The translations under genes were made by a program, and so were the position numbers. DNA of 21,776 nucleotides, from assembly GCA_021793115.1 (NCBI GenBank), contig JAJYTJ010000057.1, positions 1 through 21,776 of the forward strand, written 5' to 3'. This DNA comes from Actinomycetes bacterium. GTDB taxonomy: Bacteria > Actinomycetota > Actinomycetes > Actinomycetales > Cellulomonadaceae. The notes beneath the pieces are model-generated. The model was not told where the DNA came from and ran no database searches. It saw only the letters and a list, made by a program, of their open reading frames with translations. Positions 6,656-14,405 of this stretch are shown here, piece by piece; positions within the stretch are counted from its first letter, which is position 1; the number at the start of each line of letters is the position of its first letter.

Positions 6656-9542
6656 TCATCGGGTGGTGCCGGAGAGCTCGACCACCGGACCAGCAGGACC
6701 CTGGCCGGGCACGGTTGTCGAGGGGCTCAGCGGGATCTGTGGACGCGGGTCGGGATCCCACCCGGGCTGTGGACGGCTCACAGCGAGCGGGACCGGCTGG
6801 TCGGGGTGGTACTTGGCCCACGTCTCGGTCGCGGTGGTGGGGATCCGGTTGGTCGCAAGCACCGCGCGGAGCACCTCGTCGGGGTCGCGGCGTACGGGGG
6901 TCCCGGGCGGGCAGTCGGGGTCCAGCGGCGTGGTGGGGATGTAGAGCTGGTTGTGCTCGCGGCCGCGGCTCACGGCGACGTACAGGTCCTCCCGCGCCAT
7001 CGCCGAGGTGACGACGGTGCGGGTGACGTCGACGGTCGCGCCCTGCGCGCGGGTCGTGGTGGTGGCGTAGCCGAGCTCGACGTGCTGGCGCACATAGTCG
7101 CCAGCCAGGTGCACGACGGATCCGTTGCTGCGGCTCGGCGCCGCGGGGGCGACGACGAGCGATCCGTCGGGACCGGTCTGAACCACGTCCCACAGGTCGC
7201 CGTTGCGGACGAACCCGCCCGGGAGTACGCACGTGCCGGTCGTTGCGCCGGGTCACGACGCGGTCACCGACGGTCGCGGTCGCGCCGTCAGCCAGGAGAG
7301 TGCCGCCGTCGCGTCCAGCGCGGCCAGCCAAGATAGCGATCTGGTGGGCGCGGGTGTTCAGTTCGTGCACGGTGCGGGTGTCGGCGGCTTGCAGCAGGAC
7401 GACCTTGCCGGCGGTGGTGTCGTCGGCCGCGGCGGCGACGGCCTGGTCGAGCAGGGTGTCGGGGTCACCACGGCTGATGCGCCCGGCGATCCGATAGGCG
7501 TCGATCGCCCGTGGGTCGCCCATGCGGATGCGCAGGGTGGCGGTGGCCTCCCAGGGCTGGGTGAAGCGGTGCAGGGTGGTCAGCTGGGCGGTCAGGTGCT
7601 GGTGGGCAAGCATCCCGAACCCGCCGCCGGGCCCGATGGCTGGCTTCTGGGCGGGGTCGCCGACCAGCACCACCTTGGCGCCGGCGTCGCCGGCTTGGTG
7701 CAGGACTGCGGCCAGGGTCGGGGTGTCGGCCAGGGAGGCCTCGTCGAGCACGACGATCTGCCCACGGTGCAGGCTCCACGCCTGAATCTCGGCCTCGATC
7801 TCCGCGAGCCGGCCGCCGATCGTTCGACTCGGGGCCGGGCTCAGCGCGACGCGCACCGTCAGGTCGCGGGCTTCATGGCGGCGGGACTGGTTGCGGCTGG
7901 TCTCGAAGAGCCATTTGGCGGTGGTCTCGGCGCGCACACCCAGCCCGTCGCCCAGCACACGGGCGGCGGTCGCCGACGGCGCCAGCGCGATCGTCGGCTG
8001 CCCGTACAACTCGGTCCACGCCTGCACGACGGTTCGCAGAGTGGTCGTCTTGCCGGACCCGGCCGGCCCGACCAGGGTGTCCACGACCCGGCCCGAGCCG
8101 AGCACCGCCGCGGCGGCCGCCCGCTGGTCACCGCTCAGCGACGGGCTGGCGTCCAGGAGCCGGTCGACCATGGTGGCCGGCGGCGTCCCGAACGGCAGGG
8201 TCTCGGCTGCGACGTCGAGCAGGTCGTGTTCGGCGGCCAGGATCGCGGGGGTGGTGAACCGTTCCTCCCCGATGCGGCGCACGGCGCCGTCGTCCAGCCG
8301 CACGCACCGGCTGGCGGCGGCGGTCACGAGCTGGCCAACCAGCCGGATCCGCTCGGCCGGTGAGCTCATCGGCAGCAGCCGGGTGGCGCGGGCGGCGGCC
8401 GCGGTCAGGTTCCAGGTCGTGAACGTCGCCGCCCGGCCCTGCACGTCGGCCACGACGGTGGCCACCAGCGCCGCCCGGACCTCGTCGGCGACGTCGTGGG
8501 CGTGCAGGGGCCGGGTGTAGTCGCGCAGCAGGGCCGCGGCGGCCAGATCATGCGGCTGGCGGCCGGTCAGGGCGCGGGCCCGGTTGGCCCAGTCCTCGAA
8601 CAGCTCCCCCACGGGCCGCAGCACCTTCTGCGGGCGGGTGGAGCGGGTCAGGTGCTGGCGGGCCTTGGTCACCTCCAACGGGGTTGGGACCCGGCCATGG
8701 GCGGCGACGAACCGGGTCTCCCACGCCTGTTGGGCGGCGTCGACCTGGGCGGTGCGGCGGGAGAACTCGCCCAGCAGCTCGTCGGGCAGCCCGACCAGTG
8801 CCAGGGTCGGGTTGTGCCGCTCGCCGCGCTCGCGCAGCTGCCAGCGCACGGGCAGGCGACGGGTCAGCTCGTCGGCCAGCAGCCCGTCGTACAGCTCGCT
8901 GACCGCGACCGTCGCCGCCAACACCGTGCGCCCGTCCAGACTGCGCCAGGCCCCGTCGGGGCCTTGGACCTTGTTGGCGATCACCAGGTGGGTGTGCAGG
9001 TTCGGGTCGTTCAGCCGGGAGTCGACATGCTCGAACCCGACCGCGACCAACCCGCCCGTCCTGACCTGCCGGCGCCCGGCGGCGCCGAGGCGGGTGCGCA
9101 CCACCGTGTCCTCCACGAAGTCCAGGGCCTGGGCCAGGGCGGCGCGGTGGGCGGCCACGACGGCGGTGCGCGTCGGCTCGTCGCCCAACGCCCACAACAC
9201 CGACGCCGACTTCGGCACCGTGAACACCAGGTCAAACCCCGCGACCGTCGACCCACCACCCGACCGCTCCGCGAACCCGACACCGAGGGGTTCGCCGCCG
9301 ATGGGGTCGCAGCCGTCGCGGAACAGCCGGGTCATCGCCTCGGGGGTTACCAGGTCGCCGGGCTGCAGGTCACCGGCCAAGCCGGCCAGGCCGTGGCCGT
9401 ACCAGCGGCCCGGCGACATGCCCGACGCCGCGTAGTAGTCCGCCAACTCCTGCTCACGGGCCAGCTCCACATCACCGGCGGCGACCTGCCGCGACAGGTA
9501 CTGATACCCATCCCCGACCCGCAACACCTTCGTCGCTAACAC
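6656..9542 (-). pseudogene. MobF (TrwC/TraI-type) relaxase-helicase with one frameshift
   Basis: The reconstructed protein is about 961 residues. The N-terminal TrwC relaxase domain has candidate catalytic tyrosines (GYQYL near 13, DYY near 36) and the metal-binding histidines H172 and PNLHTHL (H183, H185). It is followed by a RecD/TraI-like helicase with GPAGSGKTTTL (Walker A, about 490), IVVLDEAS (about 595), GDPAQKPAIGPGG, and the late motif LYVAVSRGREHNQLYI. It would nick the element's oriT and unwind DNA for transfer. Coding switches frame within 7211-7230: the frame giving DRVVTRRNDRHVRTPG must lose one base to continue as FVRNGDLWDVVQTGPDG. This is either a real mutation or a sequencing error in a run of G and C. 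GTG 9542 is the preferred start, as VLATKVLRVGDG matches the family's beginning. Confidence 0.88.
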
Positions 9543-9967
9543 CCCCACCCACCCCCCGAAGCCGGAGCCGCAGGACCGCGGCCCTCCGACAACAGGGAGG
9601 CGAACGGGGACCCAACACGCGACGAGAAGCTCGGCGTGCGCAGTCGCGTGGAGCCGGGCGCCGGGCAATCCGGGCGCAGTGTGACGCCTGAGACGGTCCT
9701 CGGGGCCAATAGACAAGCCGATGACGCCTGCGCGCCCGCGAGGTGTCTAGTCGCCCGCTGCATGACGCCGCCCGGCGCGCCTGATAGCGGAGGAGTCCAT
9801 ACCAACAGGTGTGCAGCGCCCGTCGAACACGCGACGGGACCGCCCAAGCCCACGGCCATGCGCACCACCGAATCCGCCGAGACCACGTGACTGTCACCGC
9901 TCTCGGCCACCGCGCCTACTGGCGGGCCTGCCGTATCGAAGGCGGGCTTTGTTCGGGCGTTGCGCGG
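9543..9967. other. Intergenic region between relaxase and recombinase module
   Basis: I see no convincing gene on either strand in these 425 bp. The region should hold the promoter of the relaxase operon and possibly oriT, but no recognised nic sequence was found. It contains three TGACGCC direct repeats (9682, 9722, 9763) and, near its left-hand neighbour, a GCGGGCTTT (9942-9950) that recurs inverted beyond the recombinase operon. Confidence 0.5.
9682..9769 (+). repeat. Three TGACGCC direct repeats spaced 40-41 bp
   Basis: TGACGCCT occurs at 9682-9689 and 9722-9729, and TGACGCC at 9763-9769, all in the same orientation. The spacing is about four helical turns, so all three face the same side of the DNA. 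They lie 140-230 bp upstream of the relaxase start. They could be binding sites for a regulator or accessory transfer protein; this is inference only. Confidence 0.4.
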
Positions 9968-11413
9968 TCAGCGGGTGCGTTCGGCGATGTAGGTGTTCCA
10001 GCTGCGGTTGGTCAGTGCGGCCCAACGCACGGCGGTGTGCTCGTCGATGCCGAGCATGTCGGCCAGGAGTGGGGTGGGGATCTGCGTGGCGAGCTGGAAC
10101 TGGGCGGCCTTGCGGTTGTCGTAGGGCTTGATCCCGCGTTCGACGAGCTGGGAGCGGACGTTCTCGGTGGCCAGGGGTCGGCCGGGGATGCCGCCGGGGA
10201 ACAGCCAGCCGTTGTCGCGTGAGGCGTAGGAGGCCTGCCCGCGGCGTTGCAGGTGCTCGGTGATGATTGCGGCCAGGGGGTCGGGCATCTGGATCGGGGT
10301 GCGCTCGAAGGTGACGAAGATCGTTCCGTCGCCTCGTTGGTCGATCTGGTTGGTGCGCATCTGGCAGATGTGTGCCAGGGGCTGGGCGAACAGCAGCATG
10401 AACAGTCCGGCGATGCGGGTGTAGTGGCGGATCGTGTCGTCGTGCAGCAGCAGCTGGACGTGTGCCCAGCGTTCGGCGTCGCTGACGGTCACCGTCGGCC
10501 AGGCGCGTGTCTTGGTGTCCGGGATGGTGATCTGGGTGTTGCGGCCGGTGTCGCGGACCCAGCGCAGGAAGCTGCCGGCCGGGCAGCGGTGGGTGGTCCA
10601 GTAGCGCTCGAGTCCGGCCTGGTCGAGGTCGGCCACGGTGGTGGCGTGCTCGGTGCACCAGGTCAGGAACTGGGTCGCGGCGATGATGTTCCAGCGGGCG
10701 TTGTTCACGGTGGTGTTGGTCAGCGTGCCGGCCTGGGCCCGTCGGCGCAGGCGGCGCATGACGTGCCAGCGGGCGTAGCGCTGGACGAGGTCGGCGTGCT
10801 CGCGCGGTAATGGGCCGATCAGGTTGGCCAGCCAGGGGACCATCCGCTCGATGCGTGGTTCGTACTCGGGCAGCACGCCGAGCGCGGCCAGTAGGTCGCG
10901 CAGGTAGTTGTGCGCCTTGTCGGTCGGCAATGCGGCGAACGCCTCGTGGCTGATCGGGACCTCGCCGCGGGCCATCTGGCCGAGCAGGCGCGGGCCGGCC
11001 CCGGGCGGGCGGCGCAGCCAGTACATCGTCGAGCGTGGCCGTTCGGCGCCCATGAGGGCGTCGAAGACCGGTTGCAGCCGGGTGTGGATCTGGCCGGTGG
11101 CCGGGTCGGTGAGCAGGTCAGTCAGCCGTTGGCGCAGGTAGCAGCGGGCGCACCGGGTCGCCGAGTACGGGTGGTCCTCGCGGCCGCACTGTGTGCAGGC
11201 GAACGGGGACGGGTCGATCCCGGCGCAGGCGGCGCAGACGCGCAGATCATCGAGCAGGATCCCGACCGCGCGCACCGTCCCACAGATCGGGCAGGGGCTG
11301 TGGTGGTAGCGGGGACGGCTGACGCACCACAGGCACAGCTGCTCGGCGCCGACCCGCACCCAGGTGCGAGCATCGCCGCCGCACCACGAGCACACCTTGC
11401 CCGTGCTGCTCAC
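9968..11413 (-). CDS. Zinc-ribbon tyrosine-recombinase-like protein (third gene of recombinase module)
   Basis: The 481-residue protein begins with about 120 residues rich in CxxC pairs (CSWC, CLWC, CPIC, CAAC, CTQC, CARC), suggesting three zinc ribbons. A recombinase-like domain follows: a core-binding part (HVMRRLRRRAQAG to TTVADLDQAGLERYW) and a catalytic-like part ending WNTYIAERTR. The usual residues are eroded: the GLRxGE block is replaced by FAQPLAHICQM, and HxLRH by YDNRKAAQ. A late tyrosine is kept. It probably works as a DNA-binding partner of the intact recombinase encoded first, somewhat as TnpB partners TnpA in Tn554. The GTG start 11413 overlaps the stop of the HTH gene (GTGA). 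Confidence 0.82.
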   Translation of the reverse strand: MSSTGKVCSWCGGDARTWVRVGAEQLCLWCVSRPRYHHSPCPICGTVRAVGILLDDLRVCAACAGIDPSPFACTQCGREDHPYSATRCARCYLRQRLTDLLTDPATGQIHTRLQPVFDALMGAERPRSTMYWLRRPPGAGPRLLGQMARGEVPISHEAFAALPTDKAHNYLRDLLAALGVLPEYEPRIERMVPWLANLIGPLPREHADLVQRYARWHVMRRLRRRAQAGTLTNTTVNNARWNIIAATQFLTWCTEHATTVADLDQAGLERYWTTHRCPAGSFLRWVRDTGRNTQITIPDTKTRAWPTVTVSDAERWAHVQLLLHDDTIRHYTRIAGLFMLLFAQPLAHICQMRTNQIDQRGDGTIFVTFERTPIQMPDPLAAIITEHLQRRGQASYASRDNGWLFPGGIPGRPLATENVRSQLVERGIKPYDNRKAAQFQLATQIPTPLLADMLGIDEHTAVRWAALTNRSWNTYIAERTR

Positions 11414-11742
11414 TTCGCGTCGTGGGGGCGGCGCACGACGGCGCGCACCGGGCGCAGCGCGCCGACCTTCGGGCCCGCCTGCCCGGTGGCGGTGCGCTTG
11501 GCGGGGGTAGCCGCCACGACCGGGACGATCAGGTCGTTGGGGGTGCAGCCCAGTGCGTCGCACAACGCTACGAGCACGTCGGTGTTCAGTCGCTGCGGGG
11601 TGCGGGTGACCAGCCGGTAGACGTGCTCGCGGGTCAGGTGGATGTCGCGTTCGGCCAGCAGCGGCACCAGCTCGCTGGTCTGGAACATCCCCCGGTCGGC
11701 CATCACCGCCCGCAGGTTCCACTGCATCGACACGTGCCTCAT
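11410..11742 (-). CDS. Small XRE-like HTH protein (second gene of recombinase module)
   Basis: The 110-residue protein has a Cro/C1-like (XRE) helix-turn-helix: WNLRAVMADRGMFQTSELVP, then LTREHVYRLVTRTPQRLN and VLVALCDALGCTPNDLI. A basic tail follows (KRTATGQAGPKVG to RPHDAK). It may regulate the recombinase operon or act as a directionality or accessory factor, like the small third protein of Tn554-type systems. The ATG at 11742 overlaps the upstream recombinase stop (ATGA), and its own stop overlaps the next start (GTGA), so the three proteins are probably made in fixed proportion. Confidence 0.85.
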   Translation of the reverse strand: MRHVSMQWNLRAVMADRGMFQTSELVPLLAERDIHLTREHVYRLVTRTPQRLNTDVLVALCDALGCTPNDLIVPVVAATPAKRTATGQAGPKVGALRPVRAVVRRPHDAK

Positions 11743-12866
11743 GGTCGGCTCCCGTCCTCCTGGTCGGTCGGTTGATAGACGCGCGCCAGCGCGGCCTGCA
11801 AGGTCTTGTTCTTGAAGTCGTTGGACACCGACGTGTAGATCGCGGTGGTCGAGGCGTAGGCGTGCCCGACCTGCTCGGTGACGAACCGCTCGGGGTAGCC
11901 GAACTCGATCAGGTGCGTGACATACGAGTGACGCAGACAGTGCAGCGACAGCCCGGCATCCAGCCCGAGATCGGCGCGCGCCTGGGCGAACATCTCGTCG
12001 ATGTGACGCACCGAGACCCGCGTGGCCCGCTCGGTCAGCCACAGCGCCGGATGCTCGCTCACGCCGAACAGCGGGCGGGCCGCCTCGACCCACTGGCGCA
12101 GCCCGGCCACCACCCAGTCGAACTCCGGCACGGCCAGCACGGTGCGTCGCCGCGGCAGGCCACCGGCCACGGCCTTGCCGAACCGCACGTGCACCGACCC
12201 GTAGCCGCCCCACTGCCGCACCGCCGGGTTGACTCGCAGGTCGGCCACGTCCAACCGGGCCAGCTCGTTGCGCCGCAACCCGAACGCGTAGCAGGTCTTG
12301 ATCATCAGCCCGTCGCGCAGCGCCGCCAGCGAGCCCTTCTTACCCGCCCGCGCGATCGTCGCGACCCGCTCGTCCAGGTGGTCGAACAGCCGCTGCAGCT
12401 CGTCGTAGGTCAGCGGACGACGAGCCGGCCTGCCCTCGTACTCGTTCAGGTGCGCGACGGTGTTCCACTCATGGCAGATCTGCGTCGGCACCTGCCCGAA
12501 CCGGTCCCGGCACTCGGTCAACCACTCGTAGCGGGCATCGGTGACGTAGTCGCAGAACATCCGCAGCGTCAGGTGGTAGCCACGCACCGTGCCGATCGCC
12601 AGCCGGTCGCGGCCCGAGGTCAACGAGACCGTGAAGTCCTCCACGTCACCGGCCAGCCACGCCCACGGATACCCGTCGGCGAACTGCGCGAACCGCCGCA
12701 GCAGCCGCTCCCGATCCCCGATCGTCGCCTCGGACAGCTGACGCGATCGCTGCTGACGGCCCCAGCCGGCCAGCATCGCCTCGAACACCGCCGCCGGCTC
12801 GTTCAGATGCACGACGCCCGGCGCCAACGCCAACCGCGCCGAACCCGGCAGATCCGCCGCCACCAC
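11739..12866 (-). CDS. Tyrosine recombinase (first gene of recombinase module)
   Basis: The 375-residue site-specific recombinase has an N-terminal SAM-like core-binding domain (about 25-135: LSEATIGDRERLLRRFAQFA) and a complete catalytic domain. The expected residues are present: Arg in FGLRRNELARL, HCLRHSYVTHL for the H-x-x-R box, the second His in VGHAYASTTAIY, and the nucleophilic Tyr in AIYTSVS. It should cut and rejoin DNA at short core sites, and it appears functional. The GTG start at 12866 follows GGCGGG. It heads a coupled minus-strand operon with the HTH and zinc-ribbon proteins. A nested inverted repeat lies 9 bp upstream of the start. It is closest in layout to the TnpA-like members of actinobacterial recombinase trios. 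Confidence 0.9.
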   Translation of the reverse strand: MVAADLPGSARLALAPGVVHLNEPAAVFEAMLAGWGRQQRSRQLSEATIGDRERLLRRFAQFADGYPWAWLAGDVEDFTVSLTSGRDRLAIGTVRGYHLTLRMFCDYVTDARYEWLTECRDRFGQVPTQICHEWNTVAHLNEYEGRPARRPLTYDELQRLFDHLDERVATIARAGKKGSLAALRDGLMIKTCYAFGLRRNELARLDVADLRVNPAVRQWGGYGSVHVRFGKAVAGGLPRRRTVLAVPEFDWVVAGLRQWVEAARPLFGVSEHPALWLTERATRVSVRHIDEMFAQARADLGLDAGLSLHCLRHSYVTHLIEFGYPERFVTEQVGHAYASTTAIYTSVSNDFKNKTLQAALARVYQPTDQEDGSRP

Positions 12867-12874
12867 ACCACCCG

Positions 12875-12917
12875 CCTGTTACCAACAACATCACGTTGTG
12901 ACATCTACCGTAACAGG
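12875..12917. promoter_or_regulatory. 43-bp nested dyad upstream of the recombinase operon
   Basis: Perfect 8-bp arms CCTGTTAC (12875-12882) and GTAACAGG (12910-12917) surround an inner dyad TCAC-GTT-GTGA (12891-12901), both centred on the same base, 12896. The site begins 9 bp upstream of the first recombinase start. It could be the operator of the module, bound by the HTH protein, or a recombination core site for the tyrosine recombinase. Confidence 0.55.
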
Positions 12918-13006
12918 ATCGGAGACGCCTCAGGTCAGACCGCCACCCCCTCACCGACCCCGGGACAACGAATCGCCAGGTCGCCCCCAGCCTGTGACAT
13001 CTGCCG
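12897..13006 (+). repeat. Two copies of a 14-bp repeat 96 bp apart
   Basis: TGTGACATCTACCG at 12897-12910 and TGTGACATCTGCCG at 12993-13006 differ at one base and lie in direct orientation. The first copy overlaps the nested dyad. The pair may mark accessory binding sites or an old target duplication at the edge of the recombinase module. Confidence 0.5.
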
Positions 13007-13048
13007 CGATAAAGCCCGCAGCGCACGACCGTGCAAGACGAGTCCGGC

Positions 13049-13216
13049 GAGGCGGCGAGGCGGCGAGGCGGCGAGGCGGCGAGGCGGCGAGGCGGCGAGG
13101 CGGAGAGGCGGCGAGGCGGCGAGGCGGAGAGGCGGAGAGGCGGAGAGGCGGAGAGGCGGAGAGGCGGAGAGGCGGAGAGGCGGAGAGGCGGAGAGGCGGA
13201 GAGGCGGAGAGGCGGA
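13049..13216 (+). repeat. Octanucleotide tandem array, 21 units
   Basis: Twenty-one consecutive 8-bp units with no spacing errors are of two kinds: GAGGCGGC (units 1-6, 8 and 9) and GAGGCGGA (unit 7 and units 10-21). Read as protein it would give an Arg/Gly/Glu/Ala-rich 8-residue repeat in any plus-strand frame. Because 8 is not a multiple of 3, adding or losing one unit would change the frame downstream. The block of twelve identical GAGGCGGA units implies recent expansion by slippage. It separates the recombinase module from a coding tail at about 13217-13290. Confidence 0.95.
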
Positions 13217-13290
13217 GAGACCCCGCCCTGGCCGGCGTCGAGCTGCTCATCTTCGCCCGCAAGGAGGTCACCACCCGTGGGTGCTGGTGA
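13217..13290 (+). pseudogene. C-terminal tail of an unrecognised gene, 5' part lost
   Basis: From just after the octamer array to TGA 13290, one frame has nearly all third positions G or C and reads DPALAGVELLIFARKEVTTR before the end. This looks like a real protein C-terminus. Upstream the same frame passes through the array to GTG 12898, but that part lacks coding character. The stop overlaps the next start (GTGA), a normal operon junction. The 5' part was probably removed by the array or the recombinase module. Confidence 0.45.
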
Positions 13291-13538
13291 CCCGAACCAA
13301 CAAGAGCACCGGGCACTCGGAGGCGGCCGAGATCGACGTCGACCGGCTCCTCGAGGCGTCCGGCGTGTGGTCCGGCCAAGAGCAGCGACTCGTCCGCCTC
13401 GGCGCCTGCCTGCTCGGCGGACCGGCCGTCGACCTTGGCGACGAGCTGGCCGGGCTCGACACCGACGAACTCGACATGGTCCTGGCCTGCCTCGCCCTCG
13501 CCGGCGGCATCCCGCTCCTGCACCCGTTGCCGAACTAG
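13287..13538 (+). CDS. Small hypothetical protein (83 aa)
   Basis: The 83-residue protein is acidic and mostly helical (EIDVDRLLEASGVWSGQEQR, then LVRLGACLLGG and LDTDELDMVLACLALAGG). I do not recognise it. GTG 13287 was chosen because it overlaps the preceding stop as GTGA; GTG 13281 is also in frame. AAGGAGG lies at 13261-13267, farther away than usual. A 10-bp stem-loop follows the stop. It is probably the last gene of an operon whose beginning was lost to the left. Confidence 0.65.
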   Translation: MTRTNKSTGHSEAAEIDVDRLLEASGVWSGQEQRLVRLGACLLGGPAVDLGDELAGLDTDELDMVLACLALAGGIPLLHPLPN

Positions 13539-13542
13539 CTCC

Positions 13543-13567
13543 CGGTCGGCCGCGACACGGCCAACCG
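13543..13567 (+). terminator. Stem-loop after the 83-aa gene
   Basis: The arms CGGTCGGCCG (13543-13552) and CGGCCAACCG (13558-13567) pair at 9 of 10 positions around a 5-nt loop, starting 5 nt after the stop codon. There is no T run, as is common in high-GC actinobacteria. Confidence 0.5.
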
Positions 13568-13844
13568 AACTGGGCGTTCGTCCAGGTCAGAGGCCCGAAC
13601 TGGACAACGAGACCTGACCAAAGTCCCATGCGCTCCTGCTTGGGCTGGATGTCGCCTGGGCTTGCGCGCGGCACGGGACCCGCGACACAGAGGGGGCTTC
13701 AGGGGGGATTGGTCGACGCTCCGGTCGACCGCCGCGCGAGGTCAGGTGACGTTCGAGCGTCGCCGCAGGACCGCCAGCGCGACCCTGGACGCGGCGCTCG
13801 GATCGTCGAGACGAGCAGGCACCTTCCTGATTGGAGCTCGTGCT
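13568..13844. other. Region without a recognised gene
   Basis: I find no convincing gene here. A direct repeat CCGAACTGG occurs twice near 13564-13602, and GTCCAG/CTGGAC form an interrupted dyad in the same place. The end of the region should carry the promoter and the ribosome site (GGAG 13833-13836) of the exported protein. Confidence 0.4.
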
Positions 13845-14405
13845 GTGCGACGGTTGTATGGCGTTCTGGCGACGATGGCGCTGGTCGGAGGCGCGGGCAT
13901 CGCCGGTCCTGTCCCCGCCTCTGCCAGCGATGGCGCAACGACGGCGGCACCGCCCGCCGACACGGTGACGGTCGAGATCCCGATGCAGGTCGTCCCCAAG
14001 CAGTCCTCGAACGGCGGGGTGACGCCGAACGTCGTCATCCCGGGCAACTGCGGGACGGCGTTCCTCTACGCCTCTCGCACCGGCACCGGCCAGGCCCACG
14101 TCGACTTCGGCTTCGAGTACCTGACCACCCCGGCCGTCTACGTCAGCGGCCACGTCGGGATGATCAACCTCGACAACCAGGGCACCGCCTACCAGAGCTG
14201 GGGCGGCCTGACGTGGGGCACCCGCTCGTGGGAGAAGCAGACCAACCTGACTGCCAGCCCGCGGCACAGCACCTCGAGGGCGTGCTCGCCAACGCTCCCG
14301 GCCGCGACGGACTCGGCACGTCCGAGGACCTGCTCGCCGCCGTGCTGGACTTCCTCCTCACGGCCGACCAGGACAACCCCGTCCTGGCCGCCCTCAACAC
14401 GGTGA
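13845..14405 (+). CDS. Exported hypothetical protein, frame altered in its C-terminal part
   Basis: GTG 13845 has GGAG 8 nt upstream and begins a signal peptide: basic start VRRLYG, hydrophobic core VLATMALVGGAGIAG, and probable cleavage after PVPASAS. The mature part to about residue 137 is beta-rich (VTVEIPMQVVPKQ, CGTAFLYASRTGTGQAHVDF, VYVSGHVGMINLDNQGT) and looks like real protein. After SWEKQTNLTASP (about 14255) the frame turns to Ser/Thr/Arg/Pro-rich sequence until its stop, while another frame becomes coding-like. So the protein is either shortened with an altered tail or fused by a frameshift. The function is unknown; it is secreted or surface-located. Confidence 0.65.
   Translation: MRRLYGVLATMALVGGAGIAGPVPASASDGATTAAPPADTVTVEIPMQVVPKQSSNGGVTPNVVIPGNCGTAFLYASRTGTGQAHVDFGFEYLTTPAVYVSGHVGMINLDNQGTAYQSWGGLTWGTRSWEKQTNLTASPRHSTSRACSPTLPAATDSARPRTCSPPCWTSSSRPTRTTPSWPPSTR

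Noticed and set aside
5202..9716. A single 1504-residue open frame on the minus strand
   Set aside because: It chains parts of the relaxase, a wrong-frame stretch, the integrase and IS sequence with no stop. High GC makes long open frames common; domain content shows separate genes.
9636..9890. Plus-strand 84-residue frame upstream of the relaxase
   Set aside because: It lacks hydrophobic-core pattern, third-position bias and a ribosome site; the repeats at 9682-9769 fit a regulatory region better.
13049..13216. The octamer array as a CRISPR array
   Set aside because: Units are contiguous 8-mers with no spacers, and no cas genes are present.
12898..13290. A phase-variable gene reading through the whole octamer array from GTG 12898
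   Set aside because: The part before the array has no coding bias, and its start lies inside the nested dyad. Only the segment after the array looks coding.
11772..13538. A long plus-strand frame opposite the recombinase gene, running through the octamer array
   Set aside because: It is the complement of a well-supported recombinase and is Arg/Pro/Gln-rich without motifs. Only its last 84 codons look real.
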